From the NCBI GenBank assembly GCA_023430465.1, contig JAEZAM010000121.1, forward strand, positions 1 to 15,993: a stretch of 15,993 bases of DNA, in the 5' to 3' direction. Below are positions 6,079 through 13,970 of this stretch, in pieces. The DNA comes from Bacteroidota bacterium (GTDB lineage Bacteria; Bacteroidota; Bacteroidia; Chitinophagales; Chitinophagaceae). The position numbers and the translations under genes were made by a program. Numbering within the stretch: position 1 is the stretch's first letter; the number at the start of each line of letters is the position of its first letter. The notes under the pieces were generated by a model, which saw only the letters and a program-made list of their open reading frames with translations, was not told where the DNA came from and searched no databases.

Positions 6079-7563
6079 ATGGCAGTTACGACACAATTGA
6101 AAAATCAGCATCTGCTATGGCGGGCGGGCTTTGGGCCGGCAGTGGAGCAGTTGCAGGATTTGTCAAGGTTCTCACCTCATGAATTTTACGACGCACTGAA
6201 AAAGGGTTCGGCCAAAAAACCGATGTATCTCCGGACTGTTGAAAATACGGCTGAGGGACTGATGGCCGGTATTGGGCGCGAAGCAAGGATGAAGAAAACA
6301 GAACTTTCACCGGAAGAACGCCGAATCCGGCAACGCCAGAATCGTCAGGGCATCCGTGATCTCAATATTGCGTGGTTGAAAGAAATGGTGAATAGTGGGG
6401 CGCAGTTGCGGGAAAAGCTTGCTTTCTTCTGGCATGATCATTTTGCCTGCCGCAACCTGAATGTTTTCTATCAGCAGGAATTATTGGATGTTCTTCGCCG
6501 CAATGCCCTCGGGAATTTCGGCACCATGCTGCGTGAAGTTTCGCGAAGCGCAGCCATGCTTAATTTTCTCAACAACCAACAGAACCGGAAGGGCCATCCG
6601 AATGAAAATTTTGCCAGAGAGGTAATGGAACTATTTACCATCGGCCGGGGAAATTACAGTGAGACCGATGTGCGGGAGGCTGCGCGAGCCTTCACGGGTT
6701 GGGCATCCAATGCAGCGGGTGAGTTTGTTTTCAGGAAGGGCCAGCATGATAACGGAACAAAGACCGTTCTCGGCAAAACCGGCAATCTCAATGGCGATGA
6801 TGTGCTGGATATCCTGCTCGAAAGCCGTAAAACGGCCGGTTTCATTGCTGCCAAATTATATGCCTTTTTTGTGAATGAAAAGATCAATGAAGCTCATGTG
6901 AAGAAGCTGGCAGATGTGTTTTATAGCAGCGACTACGAAATCATGCCAGTGCTGGATCATATGTTCAGGGCAGATTGGTTTTATGATAAAGAAAATATAG
7001 GTGCGCGAATAAAGTCGCCGGTGGAGTTGCTTGCAGGTATGCAGCGGATGGTACCCATGGCGATACAGAATGAGGATTCATTGCTGGTGTTACAGCGTGT
7101 GCTTGGCCAGGTATTGTTTTATCCTCCAAATGTTGCCGGCTGGCAGGGTGGAACCGCCTGGATCGATAGCAGTACATTGATGCTGCGGTTGAGGCTCCCA
7201 CAGCTTTTCAATGATCAGGACGAGTTGAATATATCTCCCAAAGACGATGATGACCAGATGATGGGGCGGCAGAGTGCTGCGGATGAAGAGGGTCAGCGTA
7301 TCCGGAAGCAATCGGGTAAGAGCATGCAGGGACGGGGGATGAAGCTCATCAATGCCAACCTTGAATGGGCTAAGATGTACAGGCATTTGGAGAAAACACC
7401 CCGCGAGAAATTACTGAACAATATAGCCGGGATATTAATGCAGACAGGTACCGCGGTGAATGAGAAAGTGGTGATGAGCTATGTGGATTCTGGCAGCAGG
7501 GAAGATTTTATTCGCTCAGCAACTATCCAGTTGATGAGTACACCGGAGTACCAGTTGTGCTAG
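6079..7563 (+). CDS. DUF1800 family protein
   Basis: The 494-residue product matches the DUF1800 family (Pfam PF08811), whose biochemical role is not established. Recognisable family segments are HLLWRAGFGP (11-20), FWHDHF (117-122), HPNENFAREVMELFTIG (173-189), the following REAARAFTGW, and PPNVAGWQGG near residue 350. A charged, low-complexity stretch (about 385-415, with DDDD and many Gln/Lys/Arg) interrupts the C-terminal part. The start is certain within narrow limits, because an in-frame TGA lies 18 bases upstream with no other start codon between. There is therefore no signal peptide on this protein, although its DUF1501 partner has one. The partner starts 50 bases downstream on the same strand, and the two are very likely cotranscribed and work together. 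The family call is strong; function is unknown. Confidence 0.92.
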   Translation: MAVTTQLKNQHLLWRAGFGPAVEQLQDLSRFSPHEFYDALKKGSAKKPMYLRTVENTAEGLMAGIGREARMKKTELSPEERRIRQRQNRQGIRDLNIAWLKEMVNSGAQLREKLAFFWHDHFACRNLNVFYQQELLDVLRRNALGNFGTMLREVSRSAAMLNFLNNQQNRKGHPNENFAREVMELFTIGRGNYSETDVREAARAFTGWASNAAGEFVFRKGQHDNGTKTVLGKTGNLNGDDVLDILLESRKTAGFIAAKLYAFFVNEKINEAHVKKLADVFYSSDYEIMPVLDHMFRADWFYDKENIGARIKSPVELLAGMQRMVPMAIQNEDSLLVLQRVLGQVLFYPPNVAGWQGGTAWIDSSTLMLRLRLPQLFNDQDELNISPKDDDDQMMGRQSAADEEGQRIRKQSGKSMQGRGMKLINANLEWAKMYRHLEKTPREKLLNNIAGILMQTGTAVNEKVVMSYVDSGSREDFIRSATIQLMSTPEYQLC

Positions 7564-7613
7564 ATTTGATGAGTGAGTTGATAATTAATAAAAACGGAAT
7601 TCATTTTTGATAC

Positions 7614-8807
7614 ATGATATTGAAGCGTAAAGATTTTATCCAATTGGGTTCACTGGCAACAGCATCATTGATGTTGCCGAAGTTCCTGAGAGCTTTCGAG
7701 GCGCCGGCAATGGTGCCAAAGGGGAATAAGGTTGTGGTGGTGTTGCAGCTAAGTGGCGGAAATGATGGCTTGAACACGATCATTCCTGTTCGCAATGACC
7801 TTTATTATAAGGCGCGTCCGGCCTTGGGTATTAAGCGGGAGAAAGCGTTGGCGCTGGGAGATGATGCAGGCATTCATCCGGCTCTCACCGGTTTCAGGGA
7901 ATGTTATGATAATGGAGAAATGGCGGTGATCAACAATGTTGGTTATCCAAATCCTGACCGTTCCCATTTCCGGAGCATGGATATTTGGCATACGGCCAGC
8001 CAGGGTCATGAGTATTGGTCAACTGGTTGGTTAGGTCGCTATCTCGATGCGCAATGTGCGGGCTGCGATAAACCCACGCAGGCGATCGAGCTCGATGATG
8101 TGTTGAGCCTGGCAATGAAGGGCGTGGACAATAAAGGCATAGCGGTTAAAGATCCGAAGCGATTGTACGGAACGGCCAATGAACGGTTCTTCCGCGAGGT
8201 GTCACAAAGTCATGCAGATGCTGAGGCGCCGGTAGACTATTTGTATAAAACGATGGCCGCCACATTATCCTCGGCAGATTATATTTTCAAACAAAGCCGG
8301 CTGCATCCGACGGGTGCGGTGTATCCAAAGAGCGGACTTGGCAATAGTCTGAAGACAATAGCGTCACTGATATTCTCGGATATAAACACGCGGGTTTATT
8401 ACGTATCGCTTGGAAGTTTTGATACACATGTAAACCAGGAGGCGCAGCAGAACAGGTTATTTACGGAGATGAATGAGGCGGTGACTGCGTTTGTAAAGGA
8501 TTTAAAAGCGAATCACCGGTTTGAAGATGTGTTATTGTTCACGTTTTCAGAATTTGGCCGGCGCGTGAATCAGAATGCAAGCCGTGGTACGGATCATGGT
8601 ACTGCGAACAACATGATGTTATTGAGCGGTGGTCTGAAGGAAAAGGGATTGCTGAATGCACTTCCCGACCTGGCTGATCTCAATGAAGGTGATCTGCGGC
8701 ATAAGGTGGATTTCAAGGAAGTTTATGCTACGATCCTGGAGAAATGGCTGGCTGCCGATGCGGACAGGATATTGGGTGCCCGGTATGGCAGAATGAATTT
8801 TATCTGA
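7614..8807 (+). CDS. DUF1501 family protein with Tat-like signal
   Basis: The 397-residue product belongs to the DUF1501 family (Pfam PF07394), related in fold to the alkaline phosphatase/sulfatase group. The N-terminus LKRKDFIQLG plus a hydrophobic stretch to about residue 28 resembles a twin-arginine signal, with KR in place of RR. Family motifs in order are LQLSGGNDGLN (44-54), NPDRSHFRSMDIW (113-125), GSFDTH (267-272), FSEFGRR (311-317) and GTDHGT (325-330). The Asp/His residues of the last three could form a metal site (inference from the superfamily). The ATG at 7614 is used here; a TTG two codons later would give MKRKDF, a commoner look for this family. It is the second gene of the DUF1800/DUF1501 unit and ends at a strong terminator. 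Whether it has hydrolase activity is unknown. Confidence 0.93.
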   Translation: MILKRKDFIQLGSLATASLMLPKFLRAFEAPAMVPKGNKVVVVLQLSGGNDGLNTIIPVRNDLYYKARPALGIKREKALALGDDAGIHPALTGFRECYDNGEMAVINNVGYPNPDRSHFRSMDIWHTASQGHEYWSTGWLGRYLDAQCAGCDKPTQAIELDDVLSLAMKGVDNKGIAVKDPKRLYGTANERFFREVSQSHADAEAPVDYLYKTMAATLSSADYIFKQSRLHPTGAVYPKSGLGNSLKTIASLIFSDINTRVYYVSLGSFDTHVNQEAQQNRLFTEMNEAVTAFVKDLKANHRFEDVLLFTFSEFGRRVNQNASRGTDHGTANNMMLLSGGLKEKGLLNALPDLADLNEGDLRHKVDFKEVYATILEKWLAADADRILGARYGRMNFI

Positions 8808-8829
8808 TACATTAATCCCTACTCTGCAT

Positions 8830-8866
8830 AAGGTCCTGTGCCGGATAACGGCACGGGGCCTTTTTT
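8830..8866 (+). terminator. Rho-independent terminator after the DUF1501 gene
   Basis: The stem 8830-8843 / 8849-8862 has 14 pairs, two of them G-T wobbles, a GATAA loop and a run of six T (8861-8866). It lies 22 bases after the DUF1501 stop codon and is a textbook intrinsic terminator. Confidence 0.93.
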
Positions 8867-8933
8867 ATGAATCCCTCGGGGGGATGGGGTGTTTTGGTCG
8901 GGCTTGGGCCGTCCAAACCCCGCAAAATCGAAA

Positions 8934-8960
8934 GTTGTCAACCTTTAAAAGGTTGACAAC
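8934..8960. repeat. Perfect 27-base palindrome, possible terminator of the OPT gene
   Basis: The arms 8934-8946 and 8948-8960 (GTTGTCAACCTTT and its exact complement) surround a single central A. The element lies 51 bases beyond the stop of the minus-strand OPT gene. On that strand it is followed by TTTCGATTTTG, so it could end OPT transcription. Perfect symmetry also fits a protein-binding site or a dispersed palindromic repeat. The surrounding 8867-9011 region holds no gene I can support; a weaker bulged stem (8886-8897 with 8913-8921) lies beside it. Confidence 0.6.
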
Positions 8961-9011
8961 CGTATACTCTTCAGGAGGTAGAGAATGCCTGAAACCCTCA
9001 CTTTACCACCG

Positions 9012-11099
9012 TCAAACAAGCCGCTGACCCGGTGTTTTTCTCTTCTTCTCTATCGCGATTTTATACAAAGTATAACCCATAAACACAAAGAACGCCACAC
9101 CGAGCCACTTATAACCATCCTCGCCCAATACCTTGTGCAAACCCGTCTCGGCATTCATACGGGCCAGCGTACTCTGTACCCCCGGTATGGACGAGAGAAT
9201 AGCCACCAGCACACCTGCCAGCGCACCTCCCGCCACCAAACCCGTCGCAAACAAATTCCCCTTGCCAAGATCTTCTTCTTCTGCTGACAATGAAGCATTA
9301 TGCTTCCTGTTCCGCCAGTCCACGATCGCGCGGATGGTGCCCCCGATAAATATGGGCAAGGTGGTCGACAGCGGGAGATATATACCAATCGCGAAACTCA
9401 ACGCTTTTATCCCGCAAAGCTCAACTACAATCGCAATGAAGACCCCCACCAACACAAATTGCCAGTCGAGATTTTTTGATAAAATACCTTTGATGAGCGT
9501 CGCCATGAGCGTACCCTGCGGCGCCGGATATGTCTCCGTACCAATTGCATGCTGCACACCATTCTTCAGCATCTCTGCCGTTGGTTGGTCAAGGATCTTG
9601 ATGGTAGCTCCGATCGCCAGCGACGATACGATCGCGCCAACAAATAATGCGATCTGCTGATTACGCGGTGTTGCTCCCACCAGGAATCCCGTCTTTAGAT
9701 CCTGGGAGGTAGCACCAGCATTTGCCGCTGCAATACAGATCATGCCACCCACCACCAATGCCATCGGTTCATATACATGCCCCGTCCATTTCACCGCAAT
9801 AAAGATCAGGCAGGTTCCCATCAGAGTTGCAATGGTCATCCCGCTGATCGGGCTATTGGATGATCCTATCAGCCCAACGATGCGCGAAGCGACCGTTACA
9901 AAAAAAGCACCGAATATGATCACGAGCACACCAAGCAGCAGCTTGCTGCCAATGTTCGTTCCGGGAATAAGCGTATTCGGCATAAGGGCTATCACGAGCA
10001 ACAACATGAGACTTCCCACTGCTACCACCTTCAGGGAAAGATCGCGCTCTGTTCGCGGGACATTCTGTTCGTTTACTCCGTCCACACCTGATTTTTTCAG
10101 CGAGCCCATGCTCCCCTTGAATGAAGAGATAATGGTGGGAATGGTTTTGATCAGTGTAATAAATCCACCCGCGGCAACGGCCCCGGCTCCAATCGGACGA
10201 ATGTAAGCCCGGTATACGGCGTCAGACCAATCATCGAAATTATGTGTTGCCGGGTTCCATCCGAATGGGCCGCCTTCTTTGGTCACATCCGCGAGGTAAC
10301 CCAGCTTGTGAAGATGCGCCGCTATCACATCCGCGCTTACCAGGCTGGATAACAGCGGTATCAGCACCAGCCAGCTCAATACGCCTCCTGCCACAAGCAC
10401 ACCCGCTATTCGCGGCCCGATGATGTACCCCACACCCATGTACTCCGGCGTGATCTCGCCACTCACTCTTGCCGACGGAAAGTGCTTATAGGTCTGCCTG
10501 GTGAAAAAGGAAGGCACCTCGCTGATCACATGAAATATTTTTTGCAACAACGCATAGGCAAAGGCAAAGCCCAGCCCCATAAAAGCCGTTTTTGCAAAAT
10601 CACCTCCCCGCTCCCCGGCCTTCAACACCGAGGCACAGGCCGTTCCCTCCGGATACGGCAATGTTGCATGCTCCTTGACGATCAGTGACCGGCGAAGCGG
10701 TATCATCATAAGGGTACCCAATATGCCACCAAATATGGCAAGGATCAAAATGGTGAAATAGTTAAAGAAATTTCCACTGGTCGGATCGCTCAGGAACAAA
10801 AACCCCGGCAACGTAAACACCACACCTGCAGCGATACTCTCACCGGCAGACCCAGTGGTTTGAATGATATTATTTTCAAGAATCGTCGTCCGCAGAAATT
10901 TTCTGCCCAGCGTTATGGCCAGTACGGCAATGGGAATAGAGGCTGAAACTGTAAGGCCCGCTTTCAGCGCGAGGTAAACCGTAGAGGCTCCGAAGATGAT
11001 TCCAAAAGCTGCGCCGGTGAGGATCGATTTGATCGTTAATTCCGGCATATTCGTCTCAGGGGACACGAATGGTTTGAACGTCGTACGTGGCTCTGCCAT
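9012..11099 (-). CDS. OPT-family oligopeptide transporter
   Basis: This 695-residue integral inner-membrane protein belongs to the OPT superfamily (Pfam PF03169), proton-coupled importers of small peptides and, in the YSL branch, metal chelates. About 14-16 hydrophobic segments are visible along its length. Family landmarks are ILENNIIQTTGSAGESIAAG (73-92), the LPYPEGTACA motif (147-156), a central NSPISGM segment near residue 415, and GATSQDLKTGFLVGATP near residue 460. The C-terminus is short, basic and cytoplasmic in appearance (KKRKTPGQ). Length is typical for bacterial OPT proteins. The gene stands alone and is divergent from the AIM24-family gene. The bacterial substrate cannot be told from sequence; di- to oligopeptides are the default guess. 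Family assignment is firm. Confidence 0.95.
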   Translation of the reverse strand: MAEPRTTFKPFVSPETNMPELTIKSILTGAAFGIIFGASTVYLALKAGLTVSASIPIAVLAITLGRKFLRTTILENNIIQTTGSAGESIAAGVVFTLPGFLFLSDPTSGNFFNYFTILILAIFGGILGTLMMIPLRRSLIVKEHATLPYPEGTACASVLKAGERGGDFAKTAFMGLGFAFAYALLQKIFHVISEVPSFFTRQTYKHFPSARVSGEITPEYMGVGYIIGPRIAGVLVAGGVLSWLVLIPLLSSLVSADVIAAHLHKLGYLADVTKEGGPFGWNPATHNFDDWSDAVYRAYIRPIGAGAVAAGGFITLIKTIPTIISSFKGSMGSLKKSGVDGVNEQNVPRTERDLSLKVVAVGSLMLLLVIALMPNTLIPGTNIGSKLLLGVLVIIFGAFFVTVASRIVGLIGSSNSPISGMTIATLMGTCLIFIAVKWTGHVYEPMALVVGGMICIAAANAGATSQDLKTGFLVGATPRNQQIALFVGAIVSSLAIGATIKILDQPTAEMLKNGVQHAIGTETYPAPQGTLMATLIKGILSKNLDWQFVLVGVFIAIVVELCGIKALSFAIGIYLPLSTTLPIFIGGTIRAIVDWRNRKHNASLSAEEEDLGKGNLFATGLVAGGALAGVLVAILSSIPGVQSTLARMNAETGLHKVLGEDGYKWLGVAFFVFMGYTLYKIAIEKKRKTPGQRLV

Positions 11100-11115
11100 A
11101 AGTTAGTTTGTGTAT

Positions 11116-11123
11116 GAAAGATA
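11116..11123 (-). promoter_or_regulatory. Near-consensus promoter box (TATCTTTC) for the OPT gene
   Basis: Read on the minus strand, TATCTTTC matches TAnnTTTG at all but the last base. It lies 16 bases before the ATG at 11099, giving a predicted leader of about 10 bases. A TTTG lies upstream, but only 15 bases away, shorter than usual. Confidence 0.35.
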
Positions 11124-11243
11124 ATAAAAACCCGCTGCCAAATTTCACCGGCATCTCCCGGCTTTCTACCGACAGCCAATACTGGTCACCGGTACGCCCG
11201 TCAACCCTGCCGATCAGGCGCATCCTATGATCAGGTGTCTGAT

Positions 11244-11251
11244 TATCTTTG
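11244..11251 (+). promoter_or_regulatory. TAnnTTTG promoter box (TATCTTTG) for the AIM24-family gene
   Basis: This is an exact match to the Bacteroidota -7 consensus, ending 13 bases before the ATG at 11265. It implies a leader of under ten bases, rich in A. Two GATCAGG copies (11212-11218, 11229-11235) lie just upstream, near where a -33 element would be. Confidence 0.55.
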
Positions 11252-11264
11252 ATAAAAAAAAACC

Positions 11265-12068
11265 ATGAACAGCGGACGAAGAACCAACCACGAAATCGAC
11301 TATAAGATCCACGGCGAAGAACTGCAATTCGTCGAAATTGAACTCGACCCTTCTGAGACAGCCATCGCAGAGAGCGGGGCCATGCTCATGATGGAAGATG
11401 GTATACGTATGCAGACAATTTTCGGCGACGGGTCTGCACAACAACCCACCGGTCTCTTCGGCAAACTGATGAGCGCAGGTAAACGTATACTTACCGGGGA
11501 AAGCCTTTTCATGACTGCATTCGAAAACGAAACCCAGGGCAAAAGAAAAGTCAGTTTTGCTGCACCTTATACGGGAAAGATCATCCCCATGGACCTGATG
11601 GAACTTGGAGGTACGATCATTGCCCAGAAGGATGCCTTCCTTTGCGCAGCAAAAGGCGTAAGTGTCGGCATTCATTTCCAACGCCGACTTGGTACCGGCA
11701 TCTTCGGTGGGGAGGGATTTATCATGCAAAAAATCGAGGGAGATGGATTTGCATTCATGCATGCCGGAGGCTATGTCATGCAAAAGGAACTTCGGGCAGG
11801 CGAAGTGCTCAAGGTGGATACCGGTTGTGTTGTTGCCTATTCGCCCACGATCGATTTCGATATCGAATTCGTTCGCGGCATAAAGAACCTGGTGTTTGGT
11901 GGTGAAGGACTATTCTTCGCCCGGCTTACCGGCCCCGGAAAGGTCTGGATTCAATCCTTACCGATAAGCCGCCTCGCCAGCAGGATCATGGCTTATGGTA
12001 CCTACCAGAGAAAAGAGGAAGGCAGCGTCCTGGGCGGGCTTGGTAACTTTTTTGACGGCAGGGAATAA
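11265..12068 (+). CDS. AIM24 / TIGR00266 family protein
   Basis: The 267-residue product matches the AIM24 family (Pfam PF01987, TIGR00266), beta-rich proteins named after a yeast mitochondrial biogenesis factor. The bacterial function is not defined. Typical segments are ELQFVEIELDPSETAIAESG (about 19-38), a GLFGKLMSAGKRILTGESLF block, the GTGIFGGEGFIMQKIEGDG repeat near residue 145, a VDTGCVVAYSPTI segment, and the C-terminal FGGEGLFFARLTGPGKVWIQ. Glycine turns between strands suit a double-stranded beta-helix-like fold. No signal peptide or membrane segment is present, so the protein should be cytosolic. It is divergent from the OPT gene and convergent with dabB. The ATG is preceded by an A-rich leader and a promoter box that support this start. 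Family call firm, role unknown. Confidence 0.93.
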   Translation: MNSGRRTNHEIDYKIHGEELQFVEIELDPSETAIAESGAMLMMEDGIRMQTIFGDGSAQQPTGLFGKLMSAGKRILTGESLFMTAFENETQGKRKVSFAAPYTGKIIPMDLMELGGTIIAQKDAFLCAAKGVSVGIHFQRRLGTGIFGGEGFIMQKIEGDGFAFMHAGGYVMQKELRAGEVLKVDTGCVVAYSPTIDFDIEFVRGIKNLVFGGEGLFFARLTGPGKVWIQSLPISRLASRIMAYGTYQRKEEGSVLGGLGNFFDGRE

Positions 12069-12094
12069 CTTCTCTGTAAGCTTGAACTTCCATA

Positions 12095-12136
12095 ACCCTG
12101 TTGCTGATAATCACGATGATTTGAATGCAACAGGGT
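12095..12136. terminator. Hairpin overlapping the 3' end of dabB, likely shared terminator
   Basis: Perfect 10-base arms ACCCTGTTGC (12095-12104) and GCAACAGGGT (12127-12136) enclose a 22-base loop that contains the dabB stop codon. On the plus strand a T6 run follows eight bases after the stem. The element lies between the convergent AIM24-family and dabB genes. The large loop makes it a weaker candidate than the other hairpins here. Confidence 0.45.
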
Positions 12137-13970
12137 GATAGGGTTTTTTATGTTGCCCAAGAAATACATGCGCGTAGATCCTGATCACGGCCAGCTCCAT
12201 GAATACAAAGCTGGTGGCGGTGAAGGCGATCAGTGCCATCTCGGATTTATGAATATGGCTGAACAACAGATCTATGCCGATAAAAGTGGGAGTAAAAGGC
12301 ATTCCGATGATCCCCAGGCAGGCAACAAGAAACAACAGCGCCGCGCGCGGCTGCTCATAACTGTAGCCATGATAAATATCCAGGAGAATATCTTCGTCGA
12401 TGTTTTCAATCCGCCGCAGGCACAAATAACCCACCAGTCCAAACACCATCGATCCGCTCAGATAAATAAACATGTACCGGTGAGTAAACTCATCATGTAA
12501 GAGAGCGATCGATAGCGTGATAAATAATTGACCCGCCAGCACAAGCAGCCAAACCTGCTTTGCATCGCCACGATCAGTGAATGACCGGATGGTGATCAGC
12601 AGGCCGGTCAGCGAGAAAGCCACTGGAAGTATGCCATACAAATCTGGCGGAAATGCATCTTCATTCAAATAAATATACACACCGGCAAGAAACATGGTAG
12701 TCAGAATGGCCACGCCTAATGGCTTCACGATCACTGACAGTACCGTACCAGCCTGCTTGAATGGATCCCATAACAGCGTTTTCATCCATTTATCCATATT
12801 CCATTCTTTGGTGGAAAGAATGTACAGGGTGTTTGTCAGCCTGCCGGCAGGCCGCTGGCCCCGTTTTCTGAAATTGAAGAACATGTCATGAATACGGTAG
12901 CTGAGCACTGATGGTGAAACGAGCAACTGGTAAGTTCGGAGAAATGCATTGCCGGCGAAATGGATCAACGCCAGCACATGCCAGCCGAGTGCGACCTCAA
13001 TAAAGATCAAGCCAATCTGCGCTGCGGAAGCATACGCGATCTGCGTCTTTACAGAAGCCTGCACCCGGGCGATGGATGTGGCGATCATAGCAGTGAAAAC
13101 ACCAATCGAAATAATTAGTACACGGATTAAAAACAGGCCTTCCCAATATGTATATGTTCTGAGCAGGATAAAAATCCCGAGATGAACCGAAAGTGAGGCA
13201 TAAAAAATAGCTGACGATGTGGTAGGTCCTTCCATCGCGCGAGGCAACCATGATGAGAAAGGCACTTGTGCAGATTTTATTGCGGCAGCCAGCACCAGCA
13301 GACCGGCAAGCAAATATCCATACCACTGATGCGTAGCAAGATGAGCGTCCACGGAGGCAGTATCGTTCAGTTGCATGAACGTGATATTCTCATGCCAGAG
13401 CTGATGACTCATCCACATAGCGAGGATAAGGCAAATATCGCTGAGGCGATAAACTGAAAGGACCTTGAACGCATTTTTGACTGGCAGGAAACGATCGCGA
13501 TAAAAGCTAATCAGCAGAAACGAACTAATACCGATCAGTTCCCAACCCATGAACAACGTTTCGAAATTGCCGGAGAACACGACAAGGCAATAGCCGAGAA
13601 AGAACAGGGAAAGTGTGCTGAAGAATCGCTTATATCCTGCTTCCCTGTGCAGGTAATAACGGCTGAATATTCCGACCAGTATCATCAGCAGCGACCCGAC
13701 CCAGGCAAATACTGCGGTTGTTTTATCAAAATAAAAATCTAAAAAGACTTCGATGTCCTCTGTCTGGAGAAAAACAATATGCTTATGATCAAGCGCTACT
13801 GCGCCATTGATCAGCCACCACCCGATGAAACCGGTGAGGGCGGAGAACTGGAGCAGGATGCCTGCAATCACCAGTCCCGCAAGCAGGCGTTCTTTCCGGC
13901 CTGGTATCAACAGACCGGCAACAAATACAAATAGAGGTAAGATGATAAATACCTGTAGATACTGGGACAT
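12111..13970 (-). CDS. dabB: DabB: NuoL/MrpA-like membrane subunit of the DAB inorganic-carbon system
   Basis: This 619-residue polytopic protein belongs to the proton-conducting membrane transporter family (Pfam PF00361) shared by NuoL, MrpA and DabB/MpsA. In the DAB complex it is thought to couple cation flow to bicarbonate accumulation by DabA. Key features match ion-translocating subunits: Glu144 in FMGWELIG, Lys232 in AAAIKSAQVPFSSWLPRAMEGPT, Glu247 in MEGPT, and His263 in SVHLG. The core (about 1-345) is followed by a loop with basic residues (about 355-405) and a further set of about five membrane segments to residue 610, so it is longer than minimal DabB/MpsA proteins. Its ATG overlaps the dabA stop codon (TAATG), implying translational coupling. 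No other Nuo or Mrp genes lie nearby, which with the dabA neighbour excludes a complex I operon. Confidence in the family is high. Confidence 0.93.
   Translation of the reverse strand: MSQYLQVFIILPLFVFVAGLLIPGRKERLLAGLVIAGILLQFSALTGFIGWWLINGAVALDHKHIVFLQTEDIEVFLDFYFDKTTAVFAWVGSLLMILVGIFSRYYLHREAGYKRFFSTLSLFFLGYCLVVFSGNFETLFMGWELIGISSFLLISFYRDRFLPVKNAFKVLSVYRLSDICLILAMWMSHQLWHENITFMQLNDTASVDAHLATHQWYGYLLAGLLVLAAAIKSAQVPFSSWLPRAMEGPTTSSAIFYASLSVHLGIFILLRTYTYWEGLFLIRVLIISIGVFTAMIATSIARVQASVKTQIAYASAAQIGLIFIEVALGWHVLALIHFAGNAFLRTYQLLVSPSVLSYRIHDMFFNFRKRGQRPAGRLTNTLYILSTKEWNMDKWMKTLLWDPFKQAGTVLSVIVKPLGVAILTTMFLAGVYIYLNEDAFPPDLYGILPVAFSLTGLLITIRSFTDRGDAKQVWLLVLAGQLFITLSIALLHDEFTHRYMFIYLSGSMVFGLVGYLCLRRIENIDEDILLDIYHGYSYEQPRAALLFLVACLGIIGMPFTPTFIGIDLLFSHIHKSEMALIAFTATSFVFMELAVIRIYAHVFLGQHKKPYHPVAFKSS

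Noticed and set aside
8886..8921. GC-rich bulged stem GGGGT..TTGG / CCAAACCCC
   Set aside because: The stem is interrupted by a 3-base bulge, has no T tail, and lies between two better hairpins, so I do not call it a separate element.
8985..9287. Plus-strand open frame of 100 codons preceded by a good AGGAGG sequence
   Set aside because: It lies antisense to the end of the firmly identified OPT gene, its product has no recognisable or protein-like pattern, and Shine-Dalgarno sequences are not the rule in this phylum.
11212..11235. Two GATCAGG direct repeats upstream of the AIM24-family gene
   Set aside because: Seven-base repeats are too short to separate from chance; noted with the promoter only.
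12111..13970. NADH-quinone oxidoreductase subunit L (complex I)
   Set aside because: The family is the same, but the overlapping dabA gene and lack of other nuo genes identify this copy as DabB.
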